DNA from: Stenotrophomonas maltophilia
Lineage (GTDB): Bacteria; Pseudomonadota; Gammaproteobacteria; Xanthomonadales; Xanthomonadaceae
Length of the DNA stretch: 64,000 bases
Direction of reading: 5' to 3'
Assembly (NCBI RefSeq): GCF_002799245.1
Contig: NZ_NEQV01000002.1
Location: 62,001-126,000 of the forward strand
Numbering within the stretch: the first letter of the stretch is position 1; every line of letters starts with the position of its first letter. Positions 25,668 through 33,862 of the stretch are shown here, piece by piece. The position numbers and the translations under genes were made by a program. The notes under the pieces are model-generated. The model was not told the DNA's origin and did not search any database. It saw only the letters and a program-made list of their open reading frames with translations.

Positions 25668-25886
25668 ATGGCTCGGAAGCAAGCGAAAATTTTGGTCCTG
25701 CAGGCGGACCTCCAGAACATCGAGGTAGTGATGGCCAGAAAGAGCCTGAGCCGAGCGACCATCTACCGCCAAATGGCGCTGGGATCCTTCCCTGGCCCGC
25801 GCAAGATCGGTGCTAGGTCGGTTTGGGTGAAGGCAGGCATTGACAGGTTCTGTGCGGAGGTCGAGACACCGGAGCCTGGTACATAA
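25668..25886 (+). CDS. AlpA-type regulator (intact copy)
   Basis: The 72-aa protein reads ILVLQADLQNIEVVMARKSL, then SRATIYRQMALGSFPGPRKI and WVKAGIDRFCAEVE, the AlpA/excisionase layout. ATG 25668 follows GGAGG closely; a GTG at 25659 and an internal ATG at 25731 are alternatives. It lies upstream of the second 295-bp repeat. No integrase or replication gene remains beside it, so any target would have to lie elsewhere, for example at the element at 13-17 kb. Confidence 0.65.
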   Translation: MARKQAKILVLQADLQNIEVVMARKSLSRATIYRQMALGSFPGPRKIGARSVWVKAGIDRFCAEVETPEPGT

Positions 25887-26051
25887 GTACCAAGGAACCT
25901 GCCGCATGGGCCGGGCCGGACCTCTGTTATTGAGCTCTTCGCCTAGTGCGCGGCATATTGGCCGCTTTGGTTCTGTTCGTCGCCAGCAGTCTTTCGAGTC
26001 GCTCATCAGCATCAGATAGGAGCGAACCTGTGGGAGAGGCTTTCGGGAAGA
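25757..26051 (+). repeat. 295-bp direct repeat, copy 2 (with HTH gene 3' remnant)
   Basis: This is the second copy of 13181-13475. Besides the AlpA 3' end it carries, on the minus strand, the tail of the excisionase-type HTH gene (FPKASPTGSLLSDADERLER, then LLATNRTKAANMPRT) ending near 25,934. Upstream of that tail (above 26,051) the sequence is unrelated, so the HTH gene is cut off at the repeat end. Confidence 0.85.
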
Positions 26052-26142
26052 TTTATGCTGCGGAATATTCATATTTTGGGTTGTGGCACATGGGGGTGAT
26101 GGGGAGTGCAAAGGTTATGAGTTGTCAGAATGGATCTGCAAA

Positions 26143-26610
26143 ATGAAGGTGTTGGCCATTATTATCTTTTGCTCTTGCCTGATTGTGGGGGCGGGTGTAT
26201 GGGTTTTCTATCCTACTTCGGTGCAGTCAGAGATGAAGACGTTCAGGATCTTGTCTCAAAGCGAATTTTCATCGTTGCGGAAAGATGCGCTGGAGTTTGC
26301 GCATCAGTTTGAGGTTAAGGGGGTTGAAATTAACGCGGGGGATTCTAATTCATCTTCTTTCGAAATTTATTGCAAGGGTGTGCCGGTGTTGCTTGTGATT
26401 AACGGCCCTATTCTGTTGACGTCTCACGTAATGATGGGGGCTGATTCTCGTGCGCCTGATGTCGCACGCTTTCGAATGGATGTTTATCAACGCCTTGAGC
26501 CTGAAGGTAAACCGGGGGTGGCTGGGCCTGTTCCGGTGCAAATCGGAAAACTGGAAAAGTTTTTGCTGAAGCATCGCGACGGGATAGATGTCGAGAAGCA
26601 GTGTCGCTGA
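26143..26610 (+). CDS. Membrane-anchored hypothetical protein
   Basis: The 155-aa product starts MKVLAIIIFCSCLIVGAGVW, a signal anchor, with a periplasmic remainder that has no known motif. The gene is clearly less GC-rich than the chromosome to the right (many AAT, TTT and GGG codons), suggesting transfer. The frame opens further upstream at 26083, but those residues do not look coding. It stands alone between the repeat copy and a kinase gene. An orphan immunity or accessory protein is possible. Confidence 0.5.
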   Translation: MKVLAIIIFCSCLIVGAGVWVFYPTSVQSEMKTFRILSQSEFSSLRKDALEFAHQFEVKGVEINAGDSNSSSFEIYCKGVPVLLVINGPILLTSHVMMGADSRAPDVARFRMDVYQRLEPEGKPGVAGPVPVQIGKLEKFLLKHRDGIDVEKQCR

Positions 26611-26820
26611 ATCCAACTGCTTTTCTGTGCCTCCGGAACATTCACGAGGGCCAGAGGCGCTTGGTTGCCAGCAGTGTGGGCGAACGTGATCGTCGCCGTC
26701 TTGGCCGTCTGCGGCGATATCCTGCACGGCTCTACTATCAACCACGATACCGCGATGGGTCTCCAGTAGCGTCCGATGGTTGGTTTGCTCCTGAACGCCA
26801 TGAAGGATGGCTCAACCACT

Positions 26821-27345
26821 ATGGCAAGGATTCACCTGGTCGAAGGCCCCGTCGGTGCGGGCAAATCCACGTTTGTTGCCGGGTTGCGGGAACTTCATAA
26901 AGCCGCGGGATTCATCCTGGACGCGTGGTTCGTACGGCTATACAGCCCGGACCGTCCCGCAGCCAACCTGATGGAATGGTATGCAGCAAGGAAGGCGCGC
27001 TGCCTGGATCAGATATGGGTCACGGCCCGCGAAGTTCTCGATACGGATCGGGACGTTGTACTTGAGCTGGGCCTGGTGGAGAAGGCCAGTCGCGAGCATT
27101 TCTACGCGCAGGTCAGAGAGGCGGGCTACGACCTGGTCGTGTATCTCCTGGATGCCCCGCGTGACGTTCGTCGGGATCGCGTCCGTCAGCGCAATCGGGA
27201 GAAAGGCGTAACGTTCTCCATGGAGGTGTCCGATGCCTTCTTTGAGCTGGCGAGCGACCATTGGGAACCGATGGACCAAACCGAATGCGAGATCTATGAC
27301 GTCCAGATAGTCCCCTGGGAGACAGGGTCTGTATTTGGCCGCTAG
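26821..27345 (+). CDS. AAA-type nucleotide kinase
   Basis: The protein (174 aa) begins MARIHLVEGPVGAGKSTFVA, with a Walker A P-loop GPVGAGKST at residues 9-17. A probable Walker B-like stretch (DRDVVLELGL) follows, then the DAPRDVRRDRVRQRNREKG lid, the pattern of small ATP-dependent kinases (AAA_33/zeta-like). It probably phosphorylates a small molecule; the substrate is unknown. Starts at 26776 and 26800 are possible, but the P-loop normally lies near the N-terminus. It is a single gene. Confidence 0.75.
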   Translation: MARIHLVEGPVGAGKSTFVAGLRELHKAAGFILDAWFVRLYSPDRPAANLMEWYAARKARCLDQIWVTAREVLDTDRDVVLELGLVEKASREHFYAQVREAGYDLVVYLLDAPRDVRRDRVRQRNREKGVTFSMEVSDAFFELASDHWEPMDQTECEIYDVQIVPWETGSVFGR

Positions 27346-27566
27346 AGGATGGTGAGGCTGCCAGCCGCTGATGCGCAGGGCGAGGAATACCACACGCTCG
27401 CACTGGAGGCGGAGCTTCGTCGGTAAGCGGAGCCCGTCACCGGGCGGCTGTCCCGCCGTTATCGGCGTGAAGATCCGGGTCCCGTGCTAGGGTCGCCACG
27501 AGGAACAGGACGCTGGCAGTGGGCATTTGTGGTCACACGCCCATAGGACAATGGAGCATGGAGCAG

Positions 27567-27947
27567 ATGATGAATGCACGGGTTCCGCAATTGCTGAAGG
27601 TGCTGGCTCTGCCGGCGGCGCTGCTGCTTGCAGGCGCTGCAGATGCCGTTGTATTCCCAAAGGAGCTGAGGGGAACCTGGGACATCGGCCCGGAGGCGTG
27701 CAGGCTGCCACTCAGTGCAGACTCGGATACCGTCATCCGTATCGAGGCACGGCGCCTGGTCGGCTTCGAGAATGTGGATACCCCTCGCAGGATCACCCGT
27801 CTGTCGACGGGCGTACTGGCATGGTCGGTGGCATCCGAATCCAACGTCGCGCCAGGCGTATCCCTGGAAGACATCTATGTATTGAAGGGTGACAACCTCA
27901 CCGTTACCGATGGTGAAACCACGAAGACCTATCGCCGCTGCCGTTGA
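27567..27947 (+). CDS. Putative X-Tfi periplasmic immunity protein
   Basis: The 126-aa product has a signal peptide (VLALPAALLLAGAADA). The mature part is small, with two Cys (ACRLPL, RRC) and the pattern GTWDIGP...LTVTDG...TYRRC. It lies 42 bp upstream of the XVIPCD effector gene in the same direction. In Xanthomonas and Stenotrophomonas, X-T4SS effectors are encoded with a periplasmic immunity partner that protects the producer. The GGAG-CAG before the ATG at 27567 supports this start over 27519. The immunity role is inferred from context. Confidence 0.6.
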   Translation: MMNARVPQLLKVLALPAALLLAGAADAVVFPKELRGTWDIGPEACRLPLSADSDTVIRIEARRLVGFENVDTPRRITRLSTGVLAWSVASESNVAPGVSLEDIYVLKGDNLTVTDGETTKTYRRCR

Positions 27948-27989
27948 CGACAGGCGAATCCCTGCACCCATCACCACAAGGAGAGTGGC

Positions 27990-29384
27990 ATGCCGCAACA
28001 GGAACAGACGCCGACGGAGCAGCCGCAGCCTGAACTGCCTCGGTATCGCTTGACGCAGCTGCACAGCCCCGCGCGTGGCAACCAGCCGGTAGCCGACCTG
28101 GATGGGTTGGTCACGCATCACCCGGGAAGCAACGCGCGTGCGCGGGTGGTCGATGGCGTGCCTGTCGGAGTGGAGAATCCAAGGACCCGATCGTATGGCG
28201 TGGTCGGCGGCGAAATCGAGGAGCTGGAAACGCGCCGTACCGATGGCGGAAGTCGCAGCGCACTGGGCCCGGACCAGGTGTTGCTGACCAAGGACTTCAT
28301 GCTTGAAGACAGCCGGATCGCCGCAGGGGGGCGAGGTGTTCGATCCGTCGACGTGCCGTCGCCATTCTCTGGCTATATCAATCGTGTGAATCCCGCGCTT
28401 GGCGTGGTTGACATCTATGACCGGAAAGGCGGCGAACTCATTGCGCGCGTGCTGCACATGGATCCGATCCTGGTCCATCCAGGTGACACCGTCCAGTACG
28501 GCCAGGCGCTTGGGACACAGAGCAACATGGGCCTGCCGAACGCGGGCAAGCATGTGCACCTGGAAGTGGATACACGTTACTTCCAGCAGTATGGAAACTA
28601 CGTGGAGGACCTGGCCAGCGGTCGATTGTCGATCGATCCTGGCCGGCGCGATGCGGGTATCGAGCCGCGCGCTGTCGTCGACGACGGCATCATCCGCATT
28701 GGCGAATCGGCTGATATTGTCAGGGTTGTGCAGCAGCGCCTGAATGCGGCGGGCTATCGCGGTGCGGACGGTCAGCCACTTGCCGAAGATGGTGTTTATC
28801 GCTAGTCGATGCAGAAGGCGGTCATCAACTACCAGGAGGCCCAGCAGCTGCCGCGCAGTGGCGATCTCGACCCGGCCACGCTGCAGCGGATCGCGCCAGC
28901 AATGCTGCCGCCGACGCTCCATCCCACGACGAATCAACCTGGACTGCCCTATCCGAACCCGCAGGGGAGTGCTGACAGCGTGTTGCACGCAGCGCTGCCT
29001 CCGCTGTTGGCCCAGGCACAGGATGCGGTGCTTCGCATGGAGGCCGGCCGTGGGCGCCCCTTTGATGCCCAGAGTGGGTGCCTGGCGGCCAGCGCGGCTT
29101 GCCTGGCGAGGGACAGCGGTTTGTCGCGCATCGATCACGTCCTGCTGAGTGAGCCGACGTCGACCACCGGGCGCGGCGAGACGGTGTTCGTCGTCCAGGG
29201 CGATCTTGCCGATCCATCCCACCGGCGTGCACAGATGAGCACCGCCTCGGCGCTGGCGACGCCGGTAGAGGAGTCCCTGCAGCGGCTTCAGGAACGTCCG
29301 CCAGCGGTCGGCATAGGGGAACCGTCGTCACCCCAGGCCGAGCTGCAGGCACAGGATGCCCTGCGCGCGCGAAGCCAGGGCTGA
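27990..29384 (+). pseudogene. X-T4SS effector (M23 peptidase, PG-binding, XVIPCD) with in-frame amber
   Basis: One frame runs from 27990 to 29384, broken only by TAG at 28803-28805. Before it lies an M23-type peptidase (residues 60-215): LHMDPILVHPGDTVQYGQ, then GKHVHLEVD with the HxH metal pair. A peptidoglycan-binding domain follows (GESADIVRVVQQRLNAAGY) and continues past the TAG as MQKAVINYQEAQQL. The last 110 residues match the XVIPCD type IV secretion signal (SGLSRIDHVLL, GRGETVFVVQGDLADPSHRR, PVEESLQRLQ). If TAG is real, the product has the enzyme but no secretion domain. An annotation tool would split it at 28809. Confidence 0.75.
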
Positions 29385-29408
29385 GCAATACCCGGGGCAG
29401 CGTTTTCG

Positions 29409-29807
29409 TTACAGCTGCCCGCGCCGCCCGCGCCCATCAATGCTGTAGCGCCCAGCTCCGGTGCAGGCCAGCAGCAGGAACCCGCCGGCCAGCCCCAGGT
29501 TCTTCAGGAACATGATCTGCTGGGTCTGATCGGCGAAGTTGTGGTGGAAGATGAAAGCGGTGACCAGGCTGAAACCCACCAGCACGATCGACACCAGCCG
29601 GGTCTGGAAACCGAGCAGGATGCACAGGCCGCTGCCGATTTCGAAGGCGATGGTCGGCCACAGCAGGATGCCGGGCACGCCCATCGCATCCATGTAGCCC
29701 TGGGTACCGCTGAGATCGCCGAGCTTGCCCAGCCCGGAGACCAGGAACAACGCCATCAGCAGGATGCGCGCCAGCAGGTAGGCGAGTGAATGCGATGAAT
29801 GGCTCAC
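29409..29807 (-). CDS. DoxX family membrane protein
   Basis: The 132-aa protein starts at GTG 29807, eight bases after GAGG. It has four hydrophobic segments: LLARILLMALFLVSGLGKL, ILLWPTIAFEIGSGLCILLG, VSIVLVGFSLVTAFIF and LGLAGGFLLLACTG. The LFLVSGLGKL...GVPG and QIMFLKNLGLAGG patterns are typical of DoxX/YphA proteins, whose role is redox- or stress-related and not firmly known. A longer frame to 30443 is an artefact: its extra part is antisense to the H-NS-family gene. Confidence 0.85.
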   Translation of the reverse strand: MSHSSHSLAYLLARILLMALFLVSGLGKLGDLSGTQGYMDAMGVPGILLWPTIAFEIGSGLCILLGFQTRLVSIVLVGFSLVTAFIFHHNFADQTQQIMFLKNLGLAGGFLLLACTGAGRYSIDGRGRRGQL

Positions 29808-29927
29808 GTCGATGTCCTCGGAGATGGCCGACGCAGGCGATCGGAGCCCACCGACGGTGAAGCCGGTGTGTAGGTCGACCGCCGGAACTGCTTGACAGCC
29901 GCTACGCCGCAGTAGACCTTTCCCGCC

Positions 29928-30347
29928 ATGACGATCGATATTGAATCGCTCAGCCTTCGCGAGCTGGGTGCCCTGGTGGTTGCCGCTGAACAGCGCAAAC
30001 AGCTTGTTTCCAGCCGCCGTCCGGCCAGTGCGGTGCGGCGGATGCTGAAGGCCGCGGCGGCGGAAGCCGGTTACACCCTCGAAGAACTCTTCGGTGGCGA
30101 AGCCTCGGAGGCACCTGCGCCAGCCCGCAAACCCACCCGCCGTAAATCCGGCAAAGTCGCGCCCAAGTATCGCGATCCGGAATACAAGCGCCTGACCTGG
30201 ACCGGTCGCGGGCGCATGCCGCGCTGGTTGGCGTCCAAGGTGTCGATGGGCCACAAGGCCACCGATTTCCTGATTCCTGGCCTGGCCAGGCCGACCGCTG
30301 GCAAGACCAGCACCATCGGCAAGCGGACCGTCATCAAGAAGGGATGA
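29928..30347 (+). CDS. H-NS family DNA-binding protein
   Basis: The 139-aa protein has a helical N-terminal dimerisation part (IESLSLRELGALVVAAEQRK) and a Lys/Arg/Pro/Ala linker. The C-terminal H-NS-type DNA-binding motif is YRDPEYKRLTWTGRGRMPRW. It ends with an extended basic tail (GKTSTIGKRTVIKKG), unusual for H-NS but seen in some Xanthomonadaceae members. It probably silences AT-rich acquired DNA, relevant given the islands to its left. It is a single gene with its own promoter region. Confidence 0.85.
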   Translation: MTIDIESLSLRELGALVVAAEQRKQLVSSRRPASAVRRMLKAAAAEAGYTLEELFGGEASEAPAPARKPTRRKSGKVAPKYRDPEYKRLTWTGRGRMPRWLASKVSMGHKATDFLIPGLARPTAGKTSTIGKRTVIKKG

Positions 30348-30396
30348 GACTGCGGCACTGCTACGCTGCCCGGGTCTTTCAACCAAGGAGCACGCG

Positions 30397-30804
30397 ATGG
30401 CACACGAGGGCGGCATGACGATCACGCCGAAAGTCCTGTACACCGCCGCAGCCGCGGCCGTGCTGGTCAGCCTGTTGGCCTGGGCGGTGGAATGGAGCGG
30501 GTTGGCCTATGTCTGCCCGTACTGCCGCGTGCAACGCACGGTGATCGGCGTGCTGGGCCTGCTGACGCTGTTCGCGCGCCCGGGCGGCATCGTGGTGCCC
30601 TGGCTGTCGTACACCATGGGCGCCTTCGCATTCGTGGTGGCGGCGATGCAGCACTTCAACGGCTGGAAGCGCATTTCCGCGGGCGACTTCAGTTTCAACG
30701 AACAGTGGTACATCGACCCCTGGCTGCTGTCGGGCTGCGCGATGCTGATTCTGGTGGCGCAGCTGATGCTGGTGCAGGCCGCCTGCCGGCGCAGGTTGCA
30801 CTGA
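30397..30804 (+). CDS. DsbB-like membrane protein with CPYC motif
   Basis: The 135-aa protein follows AAGGAG well placed before ATG 30397. It has four membrane segments and a periplasmic-side AYVCPYCRVQRTVIGVLGLL, the Cys-X-X-Cys/QR layout of DsbB-type disulfide or quinone-linked proteins. The second Cys pair of DsbB is not evident (only CAMLIL and ACRRR near the end), so it may be a DsbB relative of different function. The stop is followed directly by a truncated frame. Confidence 0.6.
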   Translation: MAHEGGMTITPKVLYTAAAAAVLVSLLAWAVEWSGLAYVCPYCRVQRTVIGVLGLLTLFARPGGIVVPWLSYTMGAFAFVVAAMQHFNGWKRISAGDFSFNEQWYIDPWLLSGCAMLILVAQLMLVQAACRRRLH

Positions 30805-31074
30805 CAGTACCGTCGCTGGGAGCCAAACGCCCTGCTTTACAAGGATAGGTTCGGTAACTCCATTCCGCTCGGCGTCACGCCGTTGAGCGAGGGGCGAGGC
30901 GGCGGCACGCATCGCTTCGAGTTCCCGAACGGGAATGCCACCGATATGGGAAGTTTCGTCAATGCGCTCAACAACATCGGTGTCCCGGTGACGGGGGCGG
31001 GCAATCAGTCTGTCACCTGCACCAGCACGATCAGGCTGACCGAGGTCAAGGTGATGTGCAACCGGAACGGATGA
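30805..31074 (+). pseudogene. 3' remnant of an unknown gene
   Basis: The frame is open from just after the preceding stop and reads WEPNALLYKDRFGNSIPLGV, then RGGGTHRFEFPNGNATDMGS and VTCTSTIRLTEVKVMC. It looks like the folded end of a larger protein. No start with a binding site is present (a TTG at 30883 has none). It may be the C-terminus of an effector or toxin left after deletion. A small membrane protein gene starts at or just after its stop. Confidence 0.45.
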
Positions 31075-31085
31075 GGAAAAGATCG

Positions 31086-31304
31086 ATGCGAGTTTCACCA
31101 GGCTTGGGTTCCACCGTCATATTCGGCACTTCCTTTGTGGGAGCACTGCTATGCGGGTTCGTGTTCCCATCCATGTCGGCAGGTTCCCCGGAGCTGACCC
31201 CCTGGATGTTCAACGGACTGCTGGCGTGCGGCGCAGTTGCGCTTTTCAGTGCCCCCTTTGGCTGGCGGGGCTACCTGAACTGGAGATCGCGTCGGTTGAA
31301 GTAA
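31086..31304 (+). CDS. Small two-segment membrane protein
   Basis: The 72-aa product starts at 31086 after GAGGAAAAG; an ATG at 31071 would overlap the upstream stop (ATGA). It has two hydrophobic segments (STVIFGTSFVGALLCGFVF and FNGLLACGAVALFSAPF) and a basic C-terminus. Coupling to the upstream remnant suggests it was the second gene of an operon, possibly an immunity protein to the lost partner. It is not recognised. Confidence 0.5.
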   Translation: MRVSPGLGSTVIFGTSFVGALLCGFVFPSMSAGSPELTPWMFNGLLACGAVALFSAPFGWRGYLNWRSRRLK

Positions 31305-31309
31305 CGCAG

Positions 31310-31338
31310 GGGGCCGGCGTGATTGCCGGCCCCTTGTT
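31310..31338 (+). terminator. Hairpin terminator
   Basis: A perfect 9-bp stem (GGGGCCGGC with GCCGGCCCC, 6-base loop) is followed by TTGTT. It lies 6 bp after the stop of the small membrane protein gene and may also serve the convergent GST gene. Confidence 0.75.
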
Positions 31339-31358
31339 ACCTGGGAGGAGGCGCAGGA

Positions 31359-32000
31359 TTACGCGTTCTGGAATACCGCCAGCTGCGCGGCGAAGGCACG
31401 CTGGTAGGCGGGCCGCTGCGTCGCCTTGGCCACATAGGCGGCCACCTGTGGGTACTCGTCGAGCAGGCCGCTGCTCTTCAGGCGCAGCAGCACCGAGACC
31501 ATCATCAGGTCGCCCACGCTGAAATCGCCGTCCAGCCACGCCGCCGCGCCCAACCACGCGGCCAGCTGTGAGAGGCGCATCCGTACGCGCTCGTCCAGCA
31601 TCACCAACCGCTGCCCATACCACGGCTGCTCGCGCTCCAGCACCCAGGCCATGGAGCGTTCGACGATGGGGGGCTCCACCGTGTTCAGCGCGGCGAACAC
31701 CCACATGATCGCGCGCATGCGGTCGTCGGGATTGCGTGGCAGCAGGCCGGGATGCTGTTCGGCCAGGTGCAGGACGATGGCGCCGGATTCGAACAGGGTC
31801 CGCTCGCCCTCCTGCCAGGTGGGGATCTGCCCGAACGGATTGCGTGCCAGGTGCGCAGGCTGCTTCATCTCGGCGAAGGTGAGCAGTTGTACGTCATAGG
31901 CTACGGCCAGTTCCTCCAGTGCCCAGCGCACGCGCATGTCGCGCGCCAGGCCCTGGCCGCGGTCGGGGGAGGTGGCGAAGGCGGTGAGGATCGGTGGCAT
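31359..32000 (-). CDS. Glutathione S-transferase family protein
   Basis: The 213-aa protein has a thioredoxin-like N-terminal domain (residues 1-80). It includes MRVRWALEELAVAYDVQLL, NPFGQIPTW with the cis-Pro and the glutathione-contacting FESGAIVLHLAE. The helical C-terminal domain has DGDFSVGDLMMVSVLLRL, the conserved N-cap region. The start at 32000 follows GGAG. It is probably a cytosolic glutathione transferase; the substrate is unknown. It is read in the same direction as, and downstream of, the AraC gene. Confidence 0.9.
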   Translation of the reverse strand: MPPILTAFATSPDRGQGLARDMRVRWALEELAVAYDVQLLTFAEMKQPAHLARNPFGQIPTWQEGERTLFESGAIVLHLAEQHPGLLPRNPDDRMRAIMWVFAALNTVEPPIVERSMAWVLEREQPWYGQRLVMLDERVRMRLSQLAAWLGAAAWLDGDFSVGDLMMVSVLLRLKSSGLLDEYPQVAAYVAKATQRPAYQRAFAAQLAVFQNA

Positions 32001-32086
32001 TGGAGCGCTCCTGCAGGCCGGAGGGCCTGCCTTTCCTGTTCCGACGAACGACGGGGCGGGAAATCGATAGCGCTCGACGCGCCCCT

Positions 32087-32890
32087 TCACCCGGCCCGGT
32101 GCAGCTTCCGATACTGGTCCGGCGTGCAGTGCGCATGCCGCTTGAACATTTCGGCGAATGCGCTGACTGCTGAATAGCCCAGCTCCTCGGCGATGCGGCT
32201 GATCGGCTTGCGTGTGCACAGTGCCTCGGTGGCGCGCACGAACTTCACCCGCCCGCGCCAGTCACCCAGCGACATGCCCAGTTCACTGCGCGCCATGCGC
32301 TCCAGCTTGCGCACGCTCATGTGGTGCCGTTGTGCGATGTCGGCCACCGGTTCGGCGGCCTGCAGATGCTTCTCCATGTACGCCATCACCTGCTTCAATG
32401 CATCGCTGCTGGCGATCGGCAGGAAGCTGGGCAGCACCGAGGCGTTGACGATCTGGTCGATGACTACAGTTGCCATGCGCCGTTGTGCAGGCGTCTGCGG
32501 ATCGGTCACGCCCTGGCGCGCCAGTTCGTGCAGCAGTTCGCGCAGAAGGGGCGTGACCTCCAGCGCCCGGCAACGCGCGGGCAAGCGCTGCGACAACGCC
32601 GGCGACAGGTAGGCTGATCGATAGGCCAGCACCGAGCGGTTGCGCGAGTAATGGGCCACGCCCGGCGGAATCCAGAGCGCATAGTGCGGCGGAGACACCA
32701 TCCACTCGCCCTCGATCTTCATTTCCATCACGCCCTGCGCAACGAAGTTGAACTGTCCCCAGGGATGGCTGTGCGTGCCCCAGTCGGTGGGTTCCATCGC
32801 ACCCTGCCGGAAGTAGATCGGGCCGGGCAGCTGGCGGAAGGTGGGGATGGGCTCCATCGGCTGCCGCAAGCCCGGGTCGGAGTGGCGCAT
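32087..32890 (-). CDS. AraC family transcriptional regulator
   Basis: The 267-aa protein has an N-terminal cupin-like sensor (GTHSHPWGQFNFVAQGVMEM, WIPPGVAHYS) and a C-terminal AraC double HTH (PVADIAQRHHMSVRKLERMA, then ISRIAEELGYSAVSAFAEMF). The start at 32890 has AAGGA upstream; an extension to 32932 is possible. It is divergent from the EamA transporter, about 65 bp apart, and probably controls that gene or the GST gene downstream of it. Confidence 0.9.
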   Translation of the reverse strand: MRHSDPGLRQPMEPIPTFRQLPGPIYFRQGAMEPTDWGTHSHPWGQFNFVAQGVMEMKIEGEWMVSPPHYALWIPPGVAHYSRNRSVLAYRSAYLSPALSQRLPARCRALEVTPLLRELLHELARQGVTDPQTPAQRRMATVVIDQIVNASVLPSFLPIASSDALKQVMAYMEKHLQAAEPVADIAQRHHMSVRKLERMARSELGMSLGDWRGRVKFVRATEALCTRKPISRIAEELGYSAVSAFAEMFKRHAHCTPDQYRKLHRAG

Positions 32891-32954
32891 TTTCAGGATG
32901 TCCTTGACATGCGCCAAGCGTACGCTGGTCATTCTCCCACGTACACCTGCCGTC

Positions 32955-33848
32955 TTGAACTATCTCTTCCCGATCCTCGCCTGCCTGCTGTGGGGCGCCA
33001 ACACCATTGTCACCAAGCTCGCCTCCGGCGCGGTCGGGCCGATCGACATCGGCTTCTTCCGCTGGCTGGTGGCCGCGATCATCCTGCTGCCCTTCGCATG
33101 GCCACGGCTGCGCGGCCATCTGCCGGTCGTGCGCGCGAATCTGGGGCGCTTCCTGGTGCTGGGCTGCCTGGGCGGAGTGATGTACCAGTGCCTGGCGTAC
33201 TATGCGGCGCACTTCACCTCGGCCACCAACATGGGCGTGATCCAGGCGCTGATCCCGTTGATCGCGCTGGCGCTGTCACGCCTGTTCATGGGCCATCCGG
33301 TACGCGGCGCCGCCATCGCCGGTGCGGTGGTTTCCACGGTCGGTGTGGTGGCGGTGGTATCGCAGGGCGACCTGGCACGGCTGGCGGCGCACGGCCTGAA
33401 TCGCGGCGATGCGATCATGCTGATCGGCGCGTTGGCATTTGCCGCCTACAACGTGCTCATGCAGCGCTGGAAAATTCCGCTGTCGGTGCTGGAGTCATTG
33501 TTCCTGCAGGCCACGGCCGCGTCGCTGATCCTGCTGCCACTGCAGCTGCTGGTCGGCAGTGGGGTGAACAACCTGACCGCCGTGGGCTGTATCGGTTTCG
33601 CCGCTGTGTGCGCGTCGATCCTTGCGCCTCTGACCTGGATGACGGGTCTTTCGCGGTTGGGGGCGGCACGCGTTTCGGGCTTCTTCAACCTGGTGCCGAT
33701 CGTGACGGCGGCACTGGCGGTCCTGCTGCTGGGCGAGTCGCTCAGCGGATGGGTGCTGGGGGGCGGCCTGCTGGCGGTGTCGGGCGTGGTATTTGCTGAG
33801 TTCAGCGCCAAGCGCGCGGCACAGGCCACGGTGGAACCGCAGGCCTAG
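32955..33848 (+). CDS. EamA/DMT family transporter
   Basis: The 297-aa protein has ten hydrophobic segments in two EamA repeats (LNYLFPILACLLWGANTIVT at the start; AIMLIGALAFAAYNVLMQRW in the second half). The first repeat has the typical WG.N....K motif. The start is uncertain: TTG 32955 gives the expected N-terminus, but no strong binding site is present. It is probably an exporter of amino acids or metabolites and is likely regulated by the divergent AraC protein. Confidence 0.88.
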   Translation: MNYLFPILACLLWGANTIVTKLASGAVGPIDIGFFRWLVAAIILLPFAWPRLRGHLPVVRANLGRFLVLGCLGGVMYQCLAYYAAHFTSATNMGVIQALIPLIALALSRLFMGHPVRGAAIAGAVVSTVGVVAVVSQGDLARLAAHGLNRGDAIMLIGALAFAAYNVLMQRWKIPLSVLESLFLQATAASLILLPLQLLVGSGVNNLTAVGCIGFAAVCASILAPLTWMTGLSRLGAARVSGFFNLVPIVTAALAVLLLGESLSGWVLGGGLLAVSGVVFAEFSAKRAAQATVEPQA

Positions 33849-33862
33849 GCTGAGACGGGCGA

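Noticed and set aside
27348..27425. 25-codon ORF after the kinase gene (MVRLPAADAQGEEYHTLALE)
   Set aside because: It is very short, has no clear binding site and no family; it may be a gene end left behind but cannot be supported.
29808..30443. N-terminal extension of the DoxX frame
   Set aside because: It is antisense to the H-NS-family gene and lacks membrane segments; the GTG at 29807 has a good binding site.
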